45,802 nucleotides of DNA from Candidatus Gastranaerophilales bacterium (GTDB lineage Bacteria > Cyanobacteriota > Vampirovibrionia > Gastranaerophilales > Gastranaerophilaceae). Below, in pieces: positions 23,153 through 31,966 of this stretch. Below the pieces are notes generated by a model. That model was given only the letters and a program-made list of their open reading frames with translations. It was not told where the DNA came from and made no database searches. Position 1 is the first letter of the stretch; each line of letters begins with the position of its first letter. The stretch is from assembly GCA_944327275.1 (NCBI GenBank), contig CALVHB010000017.1, positions 1 to 45,802 of the forward strand. Direction: 5' to 3'. Both the position numbers and the translations under genes were made by a program.

Positions 23153-26152
23153 TTATAATTTTATGCTATTAATTCTGCAGAAAGATTTAAGCACTCCTTT
23201 TGATTTTTGGAGTTCGCTGTTTACGTATTTATTTTCAGTTGTTTTTATAAGTTGTTCTGTATGTTTATACATTTTTTCAGCAGCTTGAAGATATTCAAGT
23301 TGTTTTGACGATTTTCCAAGACCTATTTCTTGAAAATAGTTTCCGTAAAGTAAATATAACCTTGATAGTAAATCATTCATATTATATTTTTTTGCAATGA
23401 AAATAGCGTGTTCTATATGAATTTTTGCAGATTCAAAATCCGATAAAGTAATATAGCATTTTGCTATGACTGATTCTAGCAGAACTGTGAAGAAGTAGTT
23501 ATCTATTTTTGGATTTTGTGCGACATCAAGAGCTTGTTCTGCAATTTCAAGTGCTTCTTTAGGTCCTTCAGTTATTATTGTTGCATCTGAAATTAAAAGC
23601 CAAGTTAAAAGAGCTCCAAGAGCCATTTTTTCTTTTGCGAAATAAGCGATTTGGTCATTATATATTTCCATTGCTTGTTTAGAATTGTCATTATCTTTAA
23701 ACATTTTTCCAAGCAGTGTTTTTAAAATATTTTTTGTAAAATTGTCCCCATTGTTATTTGCAAATGTTACTATTTGGAAGAGATCTTCCTGCATGCCATC
23801 ATATTGCTTGTTAAGGAATTTATTTACTATATTAATAAAGTTCCATCTTATAACGGTTTCATTATCCATTATATTTTCTTGATATGCTTTGAGGACTTCC
23901 CCTAACATTTGTTCTGAATCTTTATAATGACCTTTTACTGTGTTCGCAAGTGCAAGTGTAAGTTTACATTTACATATAAATAAATTATCTTTAATTTGAT
24001 TTCTGTCAATTATATCGAAAAGTATTGTTAATACTTCAAAAGCTCTGTCATTACCCTGTATTGCAAGTGCGTTGGCAAGTATCAGGTATGTTTTAAGCCA
24101 AGTTTCGTACATGAAAGGCAAGTTTGAATCTTTGGCACTTTTTGGATCCGTAAAATATGAATCTAAAATTGGCATTATTTCAGTGTCTATCATATTTATT
24201 ATCTGACCACAGTTGCCTATATTAAGCAGTGCGCTCAATTTTGTACATTTTAGTAGTGCAATATCTAAAGTATTTTCCGGTTTTGCTTTTTTTAGGACTT
24301 CATCTGTACATTCCACTTCTCCAAAGTAATTTCCTGTTTTTCTACAACAAGAAGCCATGTAGGCTAAAAGTTCTATTTCTTTTGGAGTATCGCCTACTGC
24401 TTGGGCATTTGATATTGCATCAGGCAGGTATTCCATTGCTTCTGATGGATTTGAATTTGCTAGCAGTTTTCCTAATCTTTCGGATATATTGTATCTAACC
24501 TTAAGAGTATAGCTTTCATCAAACTCATTAATTAATGCAAGTGATTGCTTTTGTGAGATTGCATAAAGGTTTAAATCTCCAATGTATGCAGCAAGTTTTG
24601 TGTTTTTAGTCCAGATTTCAAGTGCCATTTGCGGCTGTATAAGGTTTTGTGCTATTATTCCAAAAATTGCATTTGAATTAAGTGTAAAACCAACTATGTA
24701 TGATAGAATTTTTTTATTTATTTCTTCATATTCAGGGTCTTCTTTTGACATTTTAACTATTGTTTCCCAAAGTACTAATGAGCTGAATTCGCAGTAGATA
24801 TTGTTTATTGGGTTTATGTAATCCATTTTCTTTAGGTATACTAAAATGTCTTTAAAGCTTTTTTCATCTATATTAAAAATTTCTTGGATGAAATTAATAT
24901 TAATTTTGTCCCCTATTATTGCAGAACATACCAAAACTTTGTAAGCTATCGGGTTTAGTTCTGCAAGAATGGATAACCTGTATTCAATTAAACCTGCAAA
25001 ACTTGTAGCAAGTACAAATTCTTTTTCACTCAGTTGGCAATCAAAGTATAGGCTCAATGCGTGGTTTATATATAGAGGGTTTCCTTTACTTATTTTATAA
25101 ATGTCTTGAAGTTCTTCTTCTTTTAATGTTGGGAAACCATCTATTTTCTTTGTTTTTTGTTCAACTAAAATGGACATTTGTTTGTATTCCAAAGGAGCAA
25201 GAGCTATGTCAAGATATATATTTTTATTATTATTGTCAGGAAAATAAAAATATCCTTTGGATGGTTTTGATTCGTTGTAAATAAGTAACAATTTTAAACG
25301 AGGCCATATGTTTGATTTTTTTACGTAATGACTGATAAATTCGTATGAAAATCCATCTATGAAGTCAAAATTGTCAACAACAAATACAAATTTATTCATT
25401 GCAGTAATTTTATCAAAAATTTTATTTAGGATTTCAAAAGTTTTATTTTTATTTATTACAATGTCTTCAAAAGTCCCTTCTTTTTGTGGGTACAAAAAAT
25501 TTATTAGGTTAAGAACTTCGTTGTTTTCAAGTTCAGGAAATTCATTTTTGAAGTATTTTGATGCATCTTTTTTAAATTGATTGTTTCCAAGACAAAAATT
25601 TGGCAAATTAAAAATATTTAGCAATATTTCTTGTATTAGACCTCCAGGAGTAATTTGAGTTATTGGAGTGCATTTCCCGTACAGCCAAGAAAAATTTTTA
25701 ACCTTTTCGTCTTGCATAATAGCTTTGAGGACTAAGCTTTTTCCACAACCCTTTTCTCCGCTTAGTGAAAATATTTTTTTATCTCTTGATAATAGACCTC
25801 TTAAAAGAATATTTTTTGCACTTTTTTGTGAGACTAAATTCGCGGGATATGTTAGTTTTATTTCCTTTTTGATATCATTTTGGTTATTTTCGTTAGTTTC
25901 ATTATTTTCTTTTTCTTTATTTTTTTCAGGGAAAATATATCCGCATTTTCTGCACTTTGGAGATTCCGGTAAATTCACGCTATTGCAATTTGTGCAGAGT
26001 TTTAATATCTCATTGCCGCATTTTTTGCAGGTAAAATCAAAAATTGAATTTACAGTTCCACAGTTTTTACATGTCAAACCTGTTCTTGCACCACAAAATT
26101 GACATTTTAAGGTGTTGTCGGGAATTGATTTTTTACATACTGGACATTTCAT
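23153..26152 (-). CDS. Zinc-ribbon, P-loop NTPase and TPR protein, 999 aa
   Basis: STAND-like regulator architecture. Residues 1-75 hold three zinc ribbons made of six CxxC knuckles (CPVC, CQFC, CKNC, CKKC, CTNC, CRKC). A short Asn/Glu-rich linker follows, then an AAA_16-type ATPase from about 105: Walker A GEKGCGKSL (about 132-140) and Walker B FVFVVDNFDF (about 255-264). From about 450 to the end the protein is helical repeats of TPR type (for example LALANTVKGHYKDSEQML). Cytoplasmic, no signal. It starts 10 bases after the sigma-factor gene. Expected role: an NTP-dependent protein switch, with ligand unknown. Confidence 0.85.
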   Translation of the reverse strand: MKCPVCKKSIPDNTLKCQFCGARTGLTCKNCGTVNSIFDFTCKKCGNEILKLCTNCNSVNLPESPKCRKCGYIFPEKNKEKENNETNENNQNDIKKEIKLTYPANLVSQKSAKNILLRGLLSRDKKIFSLSGEKGCGKSLVLKAIMQDEKVKNFSWLYGKCTPITQITPGGLIQEILLNIFNLPNFCLGNNQFKKDASKYFKNEFPELENNEVLNLINFLYPQKEGTFEDIVINKNKTFEILNKIFDKITAMNKFVFVVDNFDFIDGFSYEFISHYVKKSNIWPRLKLLLIYNESKPSKGYFYFPDNNNKNIYLDIALAPLEYKQMSILVEQKTKKIDGFPTLKEEELQDIYKISKGNPLYINHALSLYFDCQLSEKEFVLATSFAGLIEYRLSILAELNPIAYKVLVCSAIIGDKININFIQEIFNIDEKSFKDILVYLKKMDYINPINNIYCEFSSLVLWETIVKMSKEDPEYEEINKKILSYIVGFTLNSNAIFGIIAQNLIQPQMALEIWTKNTKLAAYIGDLNLYAISQKQSLALINEFDESYTLKVRYNISERLGKLLANSNPSEAMEYLPDAISNAQAVGDTPKEIELLAYMASCCRKTGNYFGEVECTDEVLKKAKPENTLDIALLKCTKLSALLNIGNCGQIINMIDTEIMPILDSYFTDPKSAKDSNLPFMYETWLKTYLILANALAIQGNDRAFEVLTILFDIIDRNQIKDNLFICKCKLTLALANTVKGHYKDSEQMLGEVLKAYQENIMDNETVIRWNFINIVNKFLNKQYDGMQEDLFQIVTFANNNGDNFTKNILKTLLGKMFKDNDNSKQAMEIYNDQIAYFAKEKMALGALLTWLLISDATIITEGPKEALEIAEQALDVAQNPKIDNYFFTVLLESVIAKCYITLSDFESAKIHIEHAIFIAKKYNMNDLLSRLYLLYGNYFQEIGLGKSSKQLEYLQAAEKMYKHTEQLIKTTENKYVNSELQKSKGVLKSFCRINSIKL

Positions 26153-26162
26153 AATTATAACC

Positions 26163-26732
26163 TTAGTTCAATGCTTTTTTTACGGAATCCATAAGCTTGA
26201 ATAATCTTTTTGATACTTCAGATTGTGATAAGTTTATATTATCAGCTATCTCGTTTTGTGTCATTCCTTTTTCGTATCTAAGGTTGTATATTTCTAAATA
26301 ATTTTTATCCGGAGAATTTTTGTCAATTTCATAAACTATGTCTACAATTCTTTGAAGAATTTCTTTTTTTATTGCAAAATCCTCTGGAGTATCTTGAATA
26401 CTTACGGGTTCGTATATTACTTGAACTTTGGAGTAATCTGTAAGACTGTTTTCAACGATACTGTCTAGAGGTACGTTATTAGTAGACATATAACCGCTTC
26501 TGGATCTTCTTAATCTACCTTCATTTTTAAGCACATTTAATATTGATGTTGTAGCAATTTTTTTCAAATATGCTTCTAACGTGACATCTGATGTGACTGT
26601 TTTTACAATTAGTAAAGATCTTTTACAGGTTTCATTGAAAAAGTCATCATACAAATCTTCATTATTTACAAATTTTCTATCATTTTTTATGATTTTTTCG
26701 ATTAAATCTATTTTATCTTGTGCTAATTCCAC
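26163..26732 (-). CDS. Sigma-70-family (ECF-like) RNA polymerase sigma factor, 189 aa
   Basis: Two-domain small sigma factor. Region 2 is weakly conserved around residues 25-75 (EDLYDDFFNETCKR ... YLKKIATTSILNVL). Region 4 is clear at about 140-189 (YLEIYNLRYEKGMTQNEIAD, then SQSEVSKRLFKLMDSV), the -35-binding helix-turn-helix. No separate anti-sigma gene is present. It sits between the TonB-like membrane protein (36 bases before) and the zinc-ribbon NTPase (10 bases after), either of which could control it. The recognised promoter is unknown. Confidence 0.85.
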   Translation of the reverse strand: MELAQDKIDLIEKIIKNDRKFVNNEDLYDDFFNETCKRSLLIVKTVTSDVTLEAYLKKIATTSILNVLKNEGRLRRSRSGYMSTNNVPLDSIVENSLTDYSKVQVIYEPVSIQDTPEDFAIKKEILQRIVDIVYEIDKNSPDKNYLEIYNLRYEKGMTQNEIADNINLSQSEVSKRLFKLMDSVKKALN

Positions 26733-26768
26733 TTCAAAGTTCCCTTATCTCACAACATTATATCATAA

Positions 26769-29700
26769 TTATAGATATATGATAAGATTTAAATTAAGAT
26801 CAGGGGTGTTAATCTCACTACTAGGCGGTTTCAGGATGTTTAGTGTATCTTTAACAGATTGTAACACAATGTCATCAATTTGTTTTGAACCGCTACTTGT
26901 GATTATTTTTGTTTCTTGAATATTTCCATTCTTATTCAATTTTATATCTACTTTGACTTGGTTAGAATATGCATATTCAGTTGCTAAAAGCAAATCTGCG
27001 GAAAGTGTTAATTTAATACTTTTACCTGCTGATCTTAAGTAATTTTGCATTTTAGGGCTGTATGACAATACATCCGGTACATTCCAAATCAATTTTTTTA
27101 CTTCGGGATATGCACCTGTTGAAATAGGTTTGTTTTTAATTGTTGTATTTTTCAATTCTTTTATTTGTTCTTTGTTTGCTTTAACTTTCTTTTCTACTTT
27201 TTTATTGATTGAAGGTGCATTATCTTCAAGAATATTTCCGGAAGTATCGCCTTGAATATCCGTAGGTTGGTTTGCTACTAATTCATTTCCGGAACTACTG
27301 CTTGTTATAGGTTCTATTTCAGAAAGATTGTCAGCTTTAGGTTTTAAAAATATAAATGCTACTGCTGCCGTAAGAGCTGTCACAATAGCTGCAGTTAATA
27401 TAAGAGTCTTTTTATTTGAGGAGTCAGTTTGTTTGCTGTTTAAGAATGCTGCCCCAGGTACAGCCTGCTCTTCATTTTCCTCTTGTATATTTTCTGTAAT
27501 ATTAGGTTCTGCATCTTGATTATCAAAAAGAATATCAAGTTTATTTTCATCATTTTCATTTTCAGTATTATTTTCAACTATATCAAGCAAGTCTTGTATT
27601 TCTTGTTCGGATTCAATTGAATCATTTTCTTTATTCTCATTATTCCCGTCTAAATTTTCTTGTTGAGGTTGTGGAGCTTCTTCATTTGCTGATGATGTTA
27701 CTTCTTCTGCTATAGAAAGGATATCATCAATTTCAGGTATGTTATCTAAAGACTGATGTTCAGGTGTATTTTCTTCCGAAATTTGTTCTTCTGAACTATC
27801 ACTAATATTATTTGCTCCAAGTACGTCATCAATTTGTGATAATAAGTCTGATGATGAAATTTCTCCGGCATTTTCAGGTAATTCAATGTTATCGATATCA
27901 TTATTATCCACATCTATGTTATCAGTGGCGAGTAATTCTGAACCATTTACACTATCTGTATCATTATCAACTATTTCCGTAGTATCATTTTGAGATTCAT
28001 TTTCAGAAATATTTGTTTCTTCTTGGTTTATATTTTCTTCAATATTTGTCTCATCTTCTGCAAAATCAGTCTCAATGATTTCCGGTTCTATTTCTGAGAT
28101 ATTTGTATCAATATTGTCAAGGCTTATTTGTTCGTCGTTATCTTCTCCAAATAAATTTATATTTTCTTCTGAATCATCTTCAACAGCGATATTGTCCCCA
28201 TTTATATTATCTATGTCTTCAGAAATATCAGATAAATCAATGTTTTCAGAAATACTATTTTCAATTAGGTTTTCATCCAGTGATATATTTTCTGTTTCTT
28301 CATTTGTGTCTATATTTAAATTGCTTTCATCCATATTGATTGAAGGAAGATCCTCTGTATCAATATTTTCTGCAATGATATCTTCTGGAGCAATACTAAT
28401 GTCATCACTGGCAAGTTTTTCTATATCTTGATTTTTAATTATTTCTTCTTCAGAAATGTTGGTTGGTAATAAATCATCCAGAGAAACTGGTTCGTTGTTA
28501 ATATTTTCGACGTCTTCAGGTTCACTAATTATTGAGGTGTCTATGTTTTCGAATGATAAAGAATCAACTTCCACATCATCATTATCCTCAGTTTCAGTTT
28601 GAGTTTGTTCTTCTAAGTTTTCGAATGATAAAACATCATCTTGTTCCAGGTCTGTGTTATTTTCTTGACTTTCAGGTTTATTCTCGTCTAAATCGATATC
28701 ATCAAAAGAAATTTTATTTTCAATTTCGTTAATAAAATCAGTATTGTTATCAGTGGCAACTGTATCTATTTCATCGAAGGAAATTGTTTCAGGTGATAAA
28801 TCTTCAATTTCTTCTGATGTGTTGTCAATGTTGTCAATTGAGGAGGTGTCTACAAGATCAAAGTCAATAGACTCAGGTTCTTTAGTTTCAATATTGTTAT
28901 CAGTCAGTTCTTTAGGAATATCAATTAGATCGTCTACAATATTAATTCCAGCAGTAACAGCATCTGACAGGATTTCTGCAGAAGCTGAAGCTTTATCTTT
29001 TGCAATTTCTGTACCTAGTTCTGATAAATTTTCAGTTATTTCGATTCCATCAGAAATTAATCCAGACGCAGTCTCAAGTCCATCAGAAATTGGTTCAAGT
29101 ATATTAATTTCTTCTGCGGGAGCGTTAGATTCTGCATTCATAATATCTTCAGAAGAATCTTTCAGATTATCTACACTTAAAAGATTTTCTAAATTATCAA
29201 ACTCTTCGTTTGCAAAAGTTTCTTTATTATCCCATTCAGGTTTGATGATATTTTCATCAGTCATTGCTTTATATGATAATGTCTCAAAATTTTCATACTC
29301 AATGAATTTGTCTCTCAATTCAACACTTTTCGTAAGTTGTTTAATTAAAAGAGTTTTTTCATCTTCTGAAATATCATTATCACACATTGCCATTATTATT
29401 CTTTCAGAATCTATCATTTCTTCTTCTGAAAGTGTTTCATTTTTATTCCCTTTAAAGTTTTCGATATACTCTTTTAAGTTTGTAACAGGAGTTAATTTTT
29501 CTTTTTCTATGAAATAATATTCATCGTTTTGATTATTTTTGTTAATTAATTTAGGCTCAAAAAATCCCATGAATTTCGCGTTTGAGAGATCTTTAGACAG
29601 ATTAAACACAAAATAAATATCAGGTACAAGATTGTATTTGAAATGAGATTTAGGTATGAAAATTATGTTTTCATCAAATACTACCCTTACGTCGATATGG

Positions 29701-29945
29701 ATATTTGGAAGCATTATATCTGAGATGTCAAGTTCTTCAAGAATTTTTTTGATAGAGTGGATATTGTATACATTTTCAATATCAATGTTTTCAGAAGCTA
29801 AATATTTTAGTGCGAGTCCTGCTCCTAAAGTGTTTACGTAAGCTCTATTTTTTACATTTTTGTCTGCATACCAGTTTGCAGCAACGCTTGCATCTAACCT
29901 ATCTTTATCTTCGATGTATATTATTGTATCTTGTTGACTTCCCAT
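26769..29945 (-). CDS. DUF1822-like / acidic linker / TonB C-terminal membrane protein, 1058 aa
   Basis: Residues about 20-132 match the pattern of cyanobacterial DUF1822: RAYVNTL, later DISDIMLPN, VRVVFDE, FIPKSHF, PDIYFVFNLS, GFFEP. Then about 180-190 charged residues and a long (to about 840) low-complexity stretch of Asp, Glu, Asn, Ser and Ile. A single membrane helix lies at about 847-866 (LILTAAIVTALTAAVAFIFL). The C-terminal 100 residues are a TonB-type domain (VKVDIKLNKNGNIQETKI, then QIDDIVLQSVKDTL). The topology puts about 845 residues in the cytoplasm and the TonB domain in the periplasm, unlike ordinary TonB. First gene of the operon; ribosome site AAGGAG. Confidence 0.8.
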   Translation of the reverse strand: MGSQQDTIIYIEDKDRLDASVAANWYADKNVKNRAYVNTLGAGLALKYLASENIDIENVYNIHSIKKILEELDISDIMLPNIHIDVRVVFDENIIFIPKSHFKYNLVPDIYFVFNLSKDLSNAKFMGFFEPKLINKNNQNDEYYFIEKEKLTPVTNLKEYIENFKGNKNETLSEEEMIDSERIIMAMCDNDISEDEKTLLIKQLTKSVELRDKFIEYENFETLSYKAMTDENIIKPEWDNKETFANEEFDNLENLLSVDNLKDSSEDIMNAESNAPAEEINILEPISDGLETASGLISDGIEITENLSELGTEIAKDKASASAEILSDAVTAGINIVDDLIDIPKELTDNNIETKEPESIDFDLVDTSSIDNIDNTSEEIEDLSPETISFDEIDTVATDNNTDFINEIENKISFDDIDLDENKPESQENNTDLEQDDVLSFENLEEQTQTETEDNDDVEVDSLSFENIDTSIISEPEDVENINNEPVSLDDLLPTNISEEEIIKNQDIEKLASDDISIAPEDIIAENIDTEDLPSINMDESNLNIDTNEETENISLDENLIENSISENIDLSDISEDIDNINGDNIAVEDDSEENINLFGEDNDEQISLDNIDTNISEIEPEIIETDFAEDETNIEENINQEETNISENESQNDTTEIVDNDTDSVNGSELLATDNIDVDNNDIDNIELPENAGEISSSDLLSQIDDVLGANNISDSSEEQISEENTPEHQSLDNIPEIDDILSIAEEVTSSANEEAPQPQQENLDGNNENKENDSIESEQEIQDLLDIVENNTENENDENKLDILFDNQDAEPNITENIQEENEEQAVPGAAFLNSKQTDSSNKKTLILTAAIVTALTAAVAFIFLKPKADNLSEIEPITSSSSGNELVANQPTDIQGDTSGNILEDNAPSINKKVEKKVKANKEQIKELKNTTIKNKPISTGAYPEVKKLIWNVPDVLSYSPKMQNYLRSAGKSIKLTLSADLLLATEYAYSNQVKVDIKLNKNGNIQETKIITSSGSKQIDDIVLQSVKDTLNILKPPSSEINTPDLNLNLIIYL

Positions 29946-30125
29946 TACTATTCTCCTTAATAATCTCTCTAATCAATAAGATGACACTTAGAAAAAAAAT
30001 ATTCCATTTTTATTGTAAATTTTTGTAACAATTATTGAAAAAAGATTTTATTTTAGACAAAATGGGAATGTTATTGGTTTTATTAATGGTATAGAATTGT
30101 GTGTTATAAAAAAGGAGGTTATCTC

Positions 30126-30671
30126 ATGATTAGTTCTGTTTCCAATGTAAATTTTCGTGGAGAAACAGCTGTCTCTGCTCAGGATTTGATTAATTCTCCA
30201 GGAAAATACTCTGTTGCTCCTCAGGCTAAGACGGATGTTCCTGAAGATTCTTTTGAAAAGTCTGAAGGCAAAAAAAATAAAAGCAATGCAGGTGCAATAA
30301 TTGGAACAGCTGCAGCATTGTTAGCAGTAGCGTATGCAACTTTAGGTGTAATGGTACATAAAGGAAAATTGGAAAAAATAGAAGCTCCTGAAGGATTTAT
30401 GCAAAAAGTTAAAAACTTCTTCTACAATGTAGGTGAAAGTGCAGATAACTTGTGGGGCAAAATAAGAAAACGAAATGATGCTGATGCAGATGTTAAAGCA
30501 AAACCTGAAGCTGAAGCAGAAGTCCCTAAAAAACCTGAGGTTGAAGCTGAAGCACCTAAGAAAACTGAAGCCGAAGTAGAGACTCCTAAAAACCCTGAAA
30601 CTGAAGCTCCGAAGGGTGGAGAAGATGGTATTGAAACTGTTGAACCAGAAGAAATTCCGCCAAAAGATTAA
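30126..30671 (+). CDS. Membrane-anchored protein with NFxG leader, 182 aa
   Basis: Not a known family. The start at 30126 has a very strong ribosome site (AAAGGAGGT), better than the upstream ATG at 30099. It begins MISSVSNVNFRG, nearly the same leader as the gene at 8592. A polar stretch (13-55) is followed by one membrane helix (about 57-77, AIIGTAAALLAVAYATLGVM), a basic amphipathic helix, and a C-terminal tail of degenerate 12-residue repeats rich in Glu, Pro, Lys and Ala (EAEVPKKPEVEAEAPKKTEA), ending acidic. Ends at its own terminator. Confidence 0.75.
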   Translation: MISSVSNVNFRGETAVSAQDLINSPGKYSVAPQAKTDVPEDSFEKSEGKKNKSNAGAIIGTAAALLAVAYATLGVMVHKGKLEKIEAPEGFMQKVKNFFYNVGESADNLWGKIRKRNDADADVKAKPEAEAEVPKKPEVEAEAPKKTEAEVETPKNPETEAPKGGEDGIETVEPEEIPPKD

Positions 30672-30748
30672 GAATTAGTTTTCAATTAATAAATTAAATA
30701 AAACTAAGATAATAAATAAAAATCATAAATAACAATACATATATATTA

Positions 30749-30773
30749 AGCCTGCGAAAGCAGGCTCTTTTTT
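30749..30773 (+). terminator. Terminator after the gene at 30126
   Basis: Perfect 7-base stem AGCCTGC/GCAGGCT closed by a GAAA tetraloop, then a T run. It abuts the 3' end of hemW on the opposite strand. Confidence 0.9.
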
Positions 30774-31860
30774 ATTCCAAAAATTCTGAAAGTATTAAGT
30801 TACTTATTAAAATTCCCTCTGTAGTTAGTGTAAAACCTGTATTAGTTTCTTTTAGATACTTATAATCAATGTACTTTTTTATAATCTGGGCGTACTTTTC
30901 ACGGAAATCTATATAAAATTTTTTATTTATTTTTTCAACATTTATTCCTTCTATTTTTCTGAATCCAAGAAAAATTTCTTCCTCCAGTTGCTCTTGAACA
31001 GAGAGTTTGTGGAGAGTTTTGTTGTTCAAAGGATTTTTTATGTATTCTTGTATATTTGAAGTGTTGTAATATCTTTCTTGATTTGTATATCCGTGGGCTG
31101 CAACTCCAAAACCGTAGTAAGAGTTATTGTCCCAGTAGTTTAAGTTATGTTTTGACTCAAATCCTTTTTTTGCGAAGTTACTTATTTCGTAGTGTTCAAA
31201 ATTGTGACCGGATAATATTTCAATAGCTTTGAGGTACATATCGGCCTGAGTGTCCTCATCAGGTAAATTTTTTGGTGGATGTTGATAAAAATAACAATTT
31301 TGTTCGATCTTTAATCCATATAGTGATATGTGATTTATATCCAGTGCAATTGTTTTTTTTAAGTCTTTTTCAAAAGAGTCTATTGTCTGCGTTGGGAGTC
31401 CATAAATTAAATCAAGACTGATGTTTGTAAAACCGGTCGATTTTGCATCATAAATTCTGTTTTCAACGTCCTTTGAGCTATGAATTCTTCCGATTGCTTT
31501 TAAAATTTTGTCGTCAAAAGTTTGACATCCAAAGCTGAGTCTGTTTATTCCGGTTTTCTTTATAGCTTTGAAATATTTTGTATCAACTGTTTCAGGGTTT
31601 AATTCCAGCGTTACTTCAGTGTTTTGGTTAATATTGAATTTAGAAATTATTTTTGATATTTCATTAGGAGTTAATAATGATGGAGTGCCGCCTCCAAAGT
31701 AAAGTGTTTTTAAAGGTTCATTTTTGTATGAGTTTGTAATTTCTTTTTCTAAAGCTTTAATATAATTTTCCTTTAGTTCAATACAAGGAAATGATACAAA
31801 AGAGCAGTATTTGCATTTTGATTTACAAAAAGGAATATGTATATATACATTGTTTGCCAT
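30772..31860 (-). CDS. hemW: Radical SAM protein HemW (coproporphyrinogen III oxidase-like)
   Basis: Radical SAM protein of the HemN/HemW family, with CxxxCxxC in HIPFCKSKCKYCSF (cluster Cys at 12, 16, 19), FGGGTPS, ELNPET, and the HemW hallmarks HYEISNFAKKGFESKHNLNY and GFGVAAHG. At 362 residues it lacks the N-terminal extension of HemN, so it is more likely the heme chaperone HemW than the oxidase. No ribosome site is evident; a TGT-TATAGA element (31870-31878) lies close to the ATG, so a near-leaderless mRNA is possible. Confidence 0.9.
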   Translation of the reverse strand: MANNVYIHIPFCKSKCKYCSFVSFPCIELKENYIKALEKEITNSYKNEPLKTLYFGGGTPSLLTPNEISKIISKFNINQNTEVTLELNPETVDTKYFKAIKKTGINRLSFGCQTFDDKILKAIGRIHSSKDVENRIYDAKSTGFTNISLDLIYGLPTQTIDSFEKDLKKTIALDINHISLYGLKIEQNCYFYQHPPKNLPDEDTQADMYLKAIEILSGHNFEHYEISNFAKKGFESKHNLNYWDNNSYYGFGVAAHGYTNQERYYNTSNIQEYIKNPLNNKTLHKLSVQEQLEEEIFLGFRKIEGINVEKINKKFYIDFREKYAQIIKKYIDYKYLKETNTGFTLTTEGILISNLILSEFLE

Positions 31861-31908
31861 AAAAAATATTCTATAACAAATAAAAGTTACTGTAATCAGA
31901 TTTTATTT

Positions 31909-31937
31909 TTGCTATATTTTGAAAAATATGATATACT
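31909..31937 (+). promoter_or_regulatory. Promoter of the ZorAB-like operon
   Basis: TTGCTA (31909-31914), 17-base spacer, TATACT (31932-31937) with extended TGA. Predicted leader about 23 bases, carrying GGAGAG before the start at 31967. Confidence 0.6.
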
Positions 31938-31966
31938 CCTAACATAGAGTAGTTTACGGAGAGATT

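Noticed and set aside
28744..29517. 257-residue open frame antisense to the acidic linker
   Set aside because: Its Ser/Ile-rich composition is the mirror of the acidic low-complexity coding strand; no ribosome site or family resemblance.
30126..30671. TonB-like protein because of its membrane helix and Pro/Glu/Lys-rich tail
   Set aside because: There is no TonB C-terminal domain; the repeat tail runs to the end of the protein.
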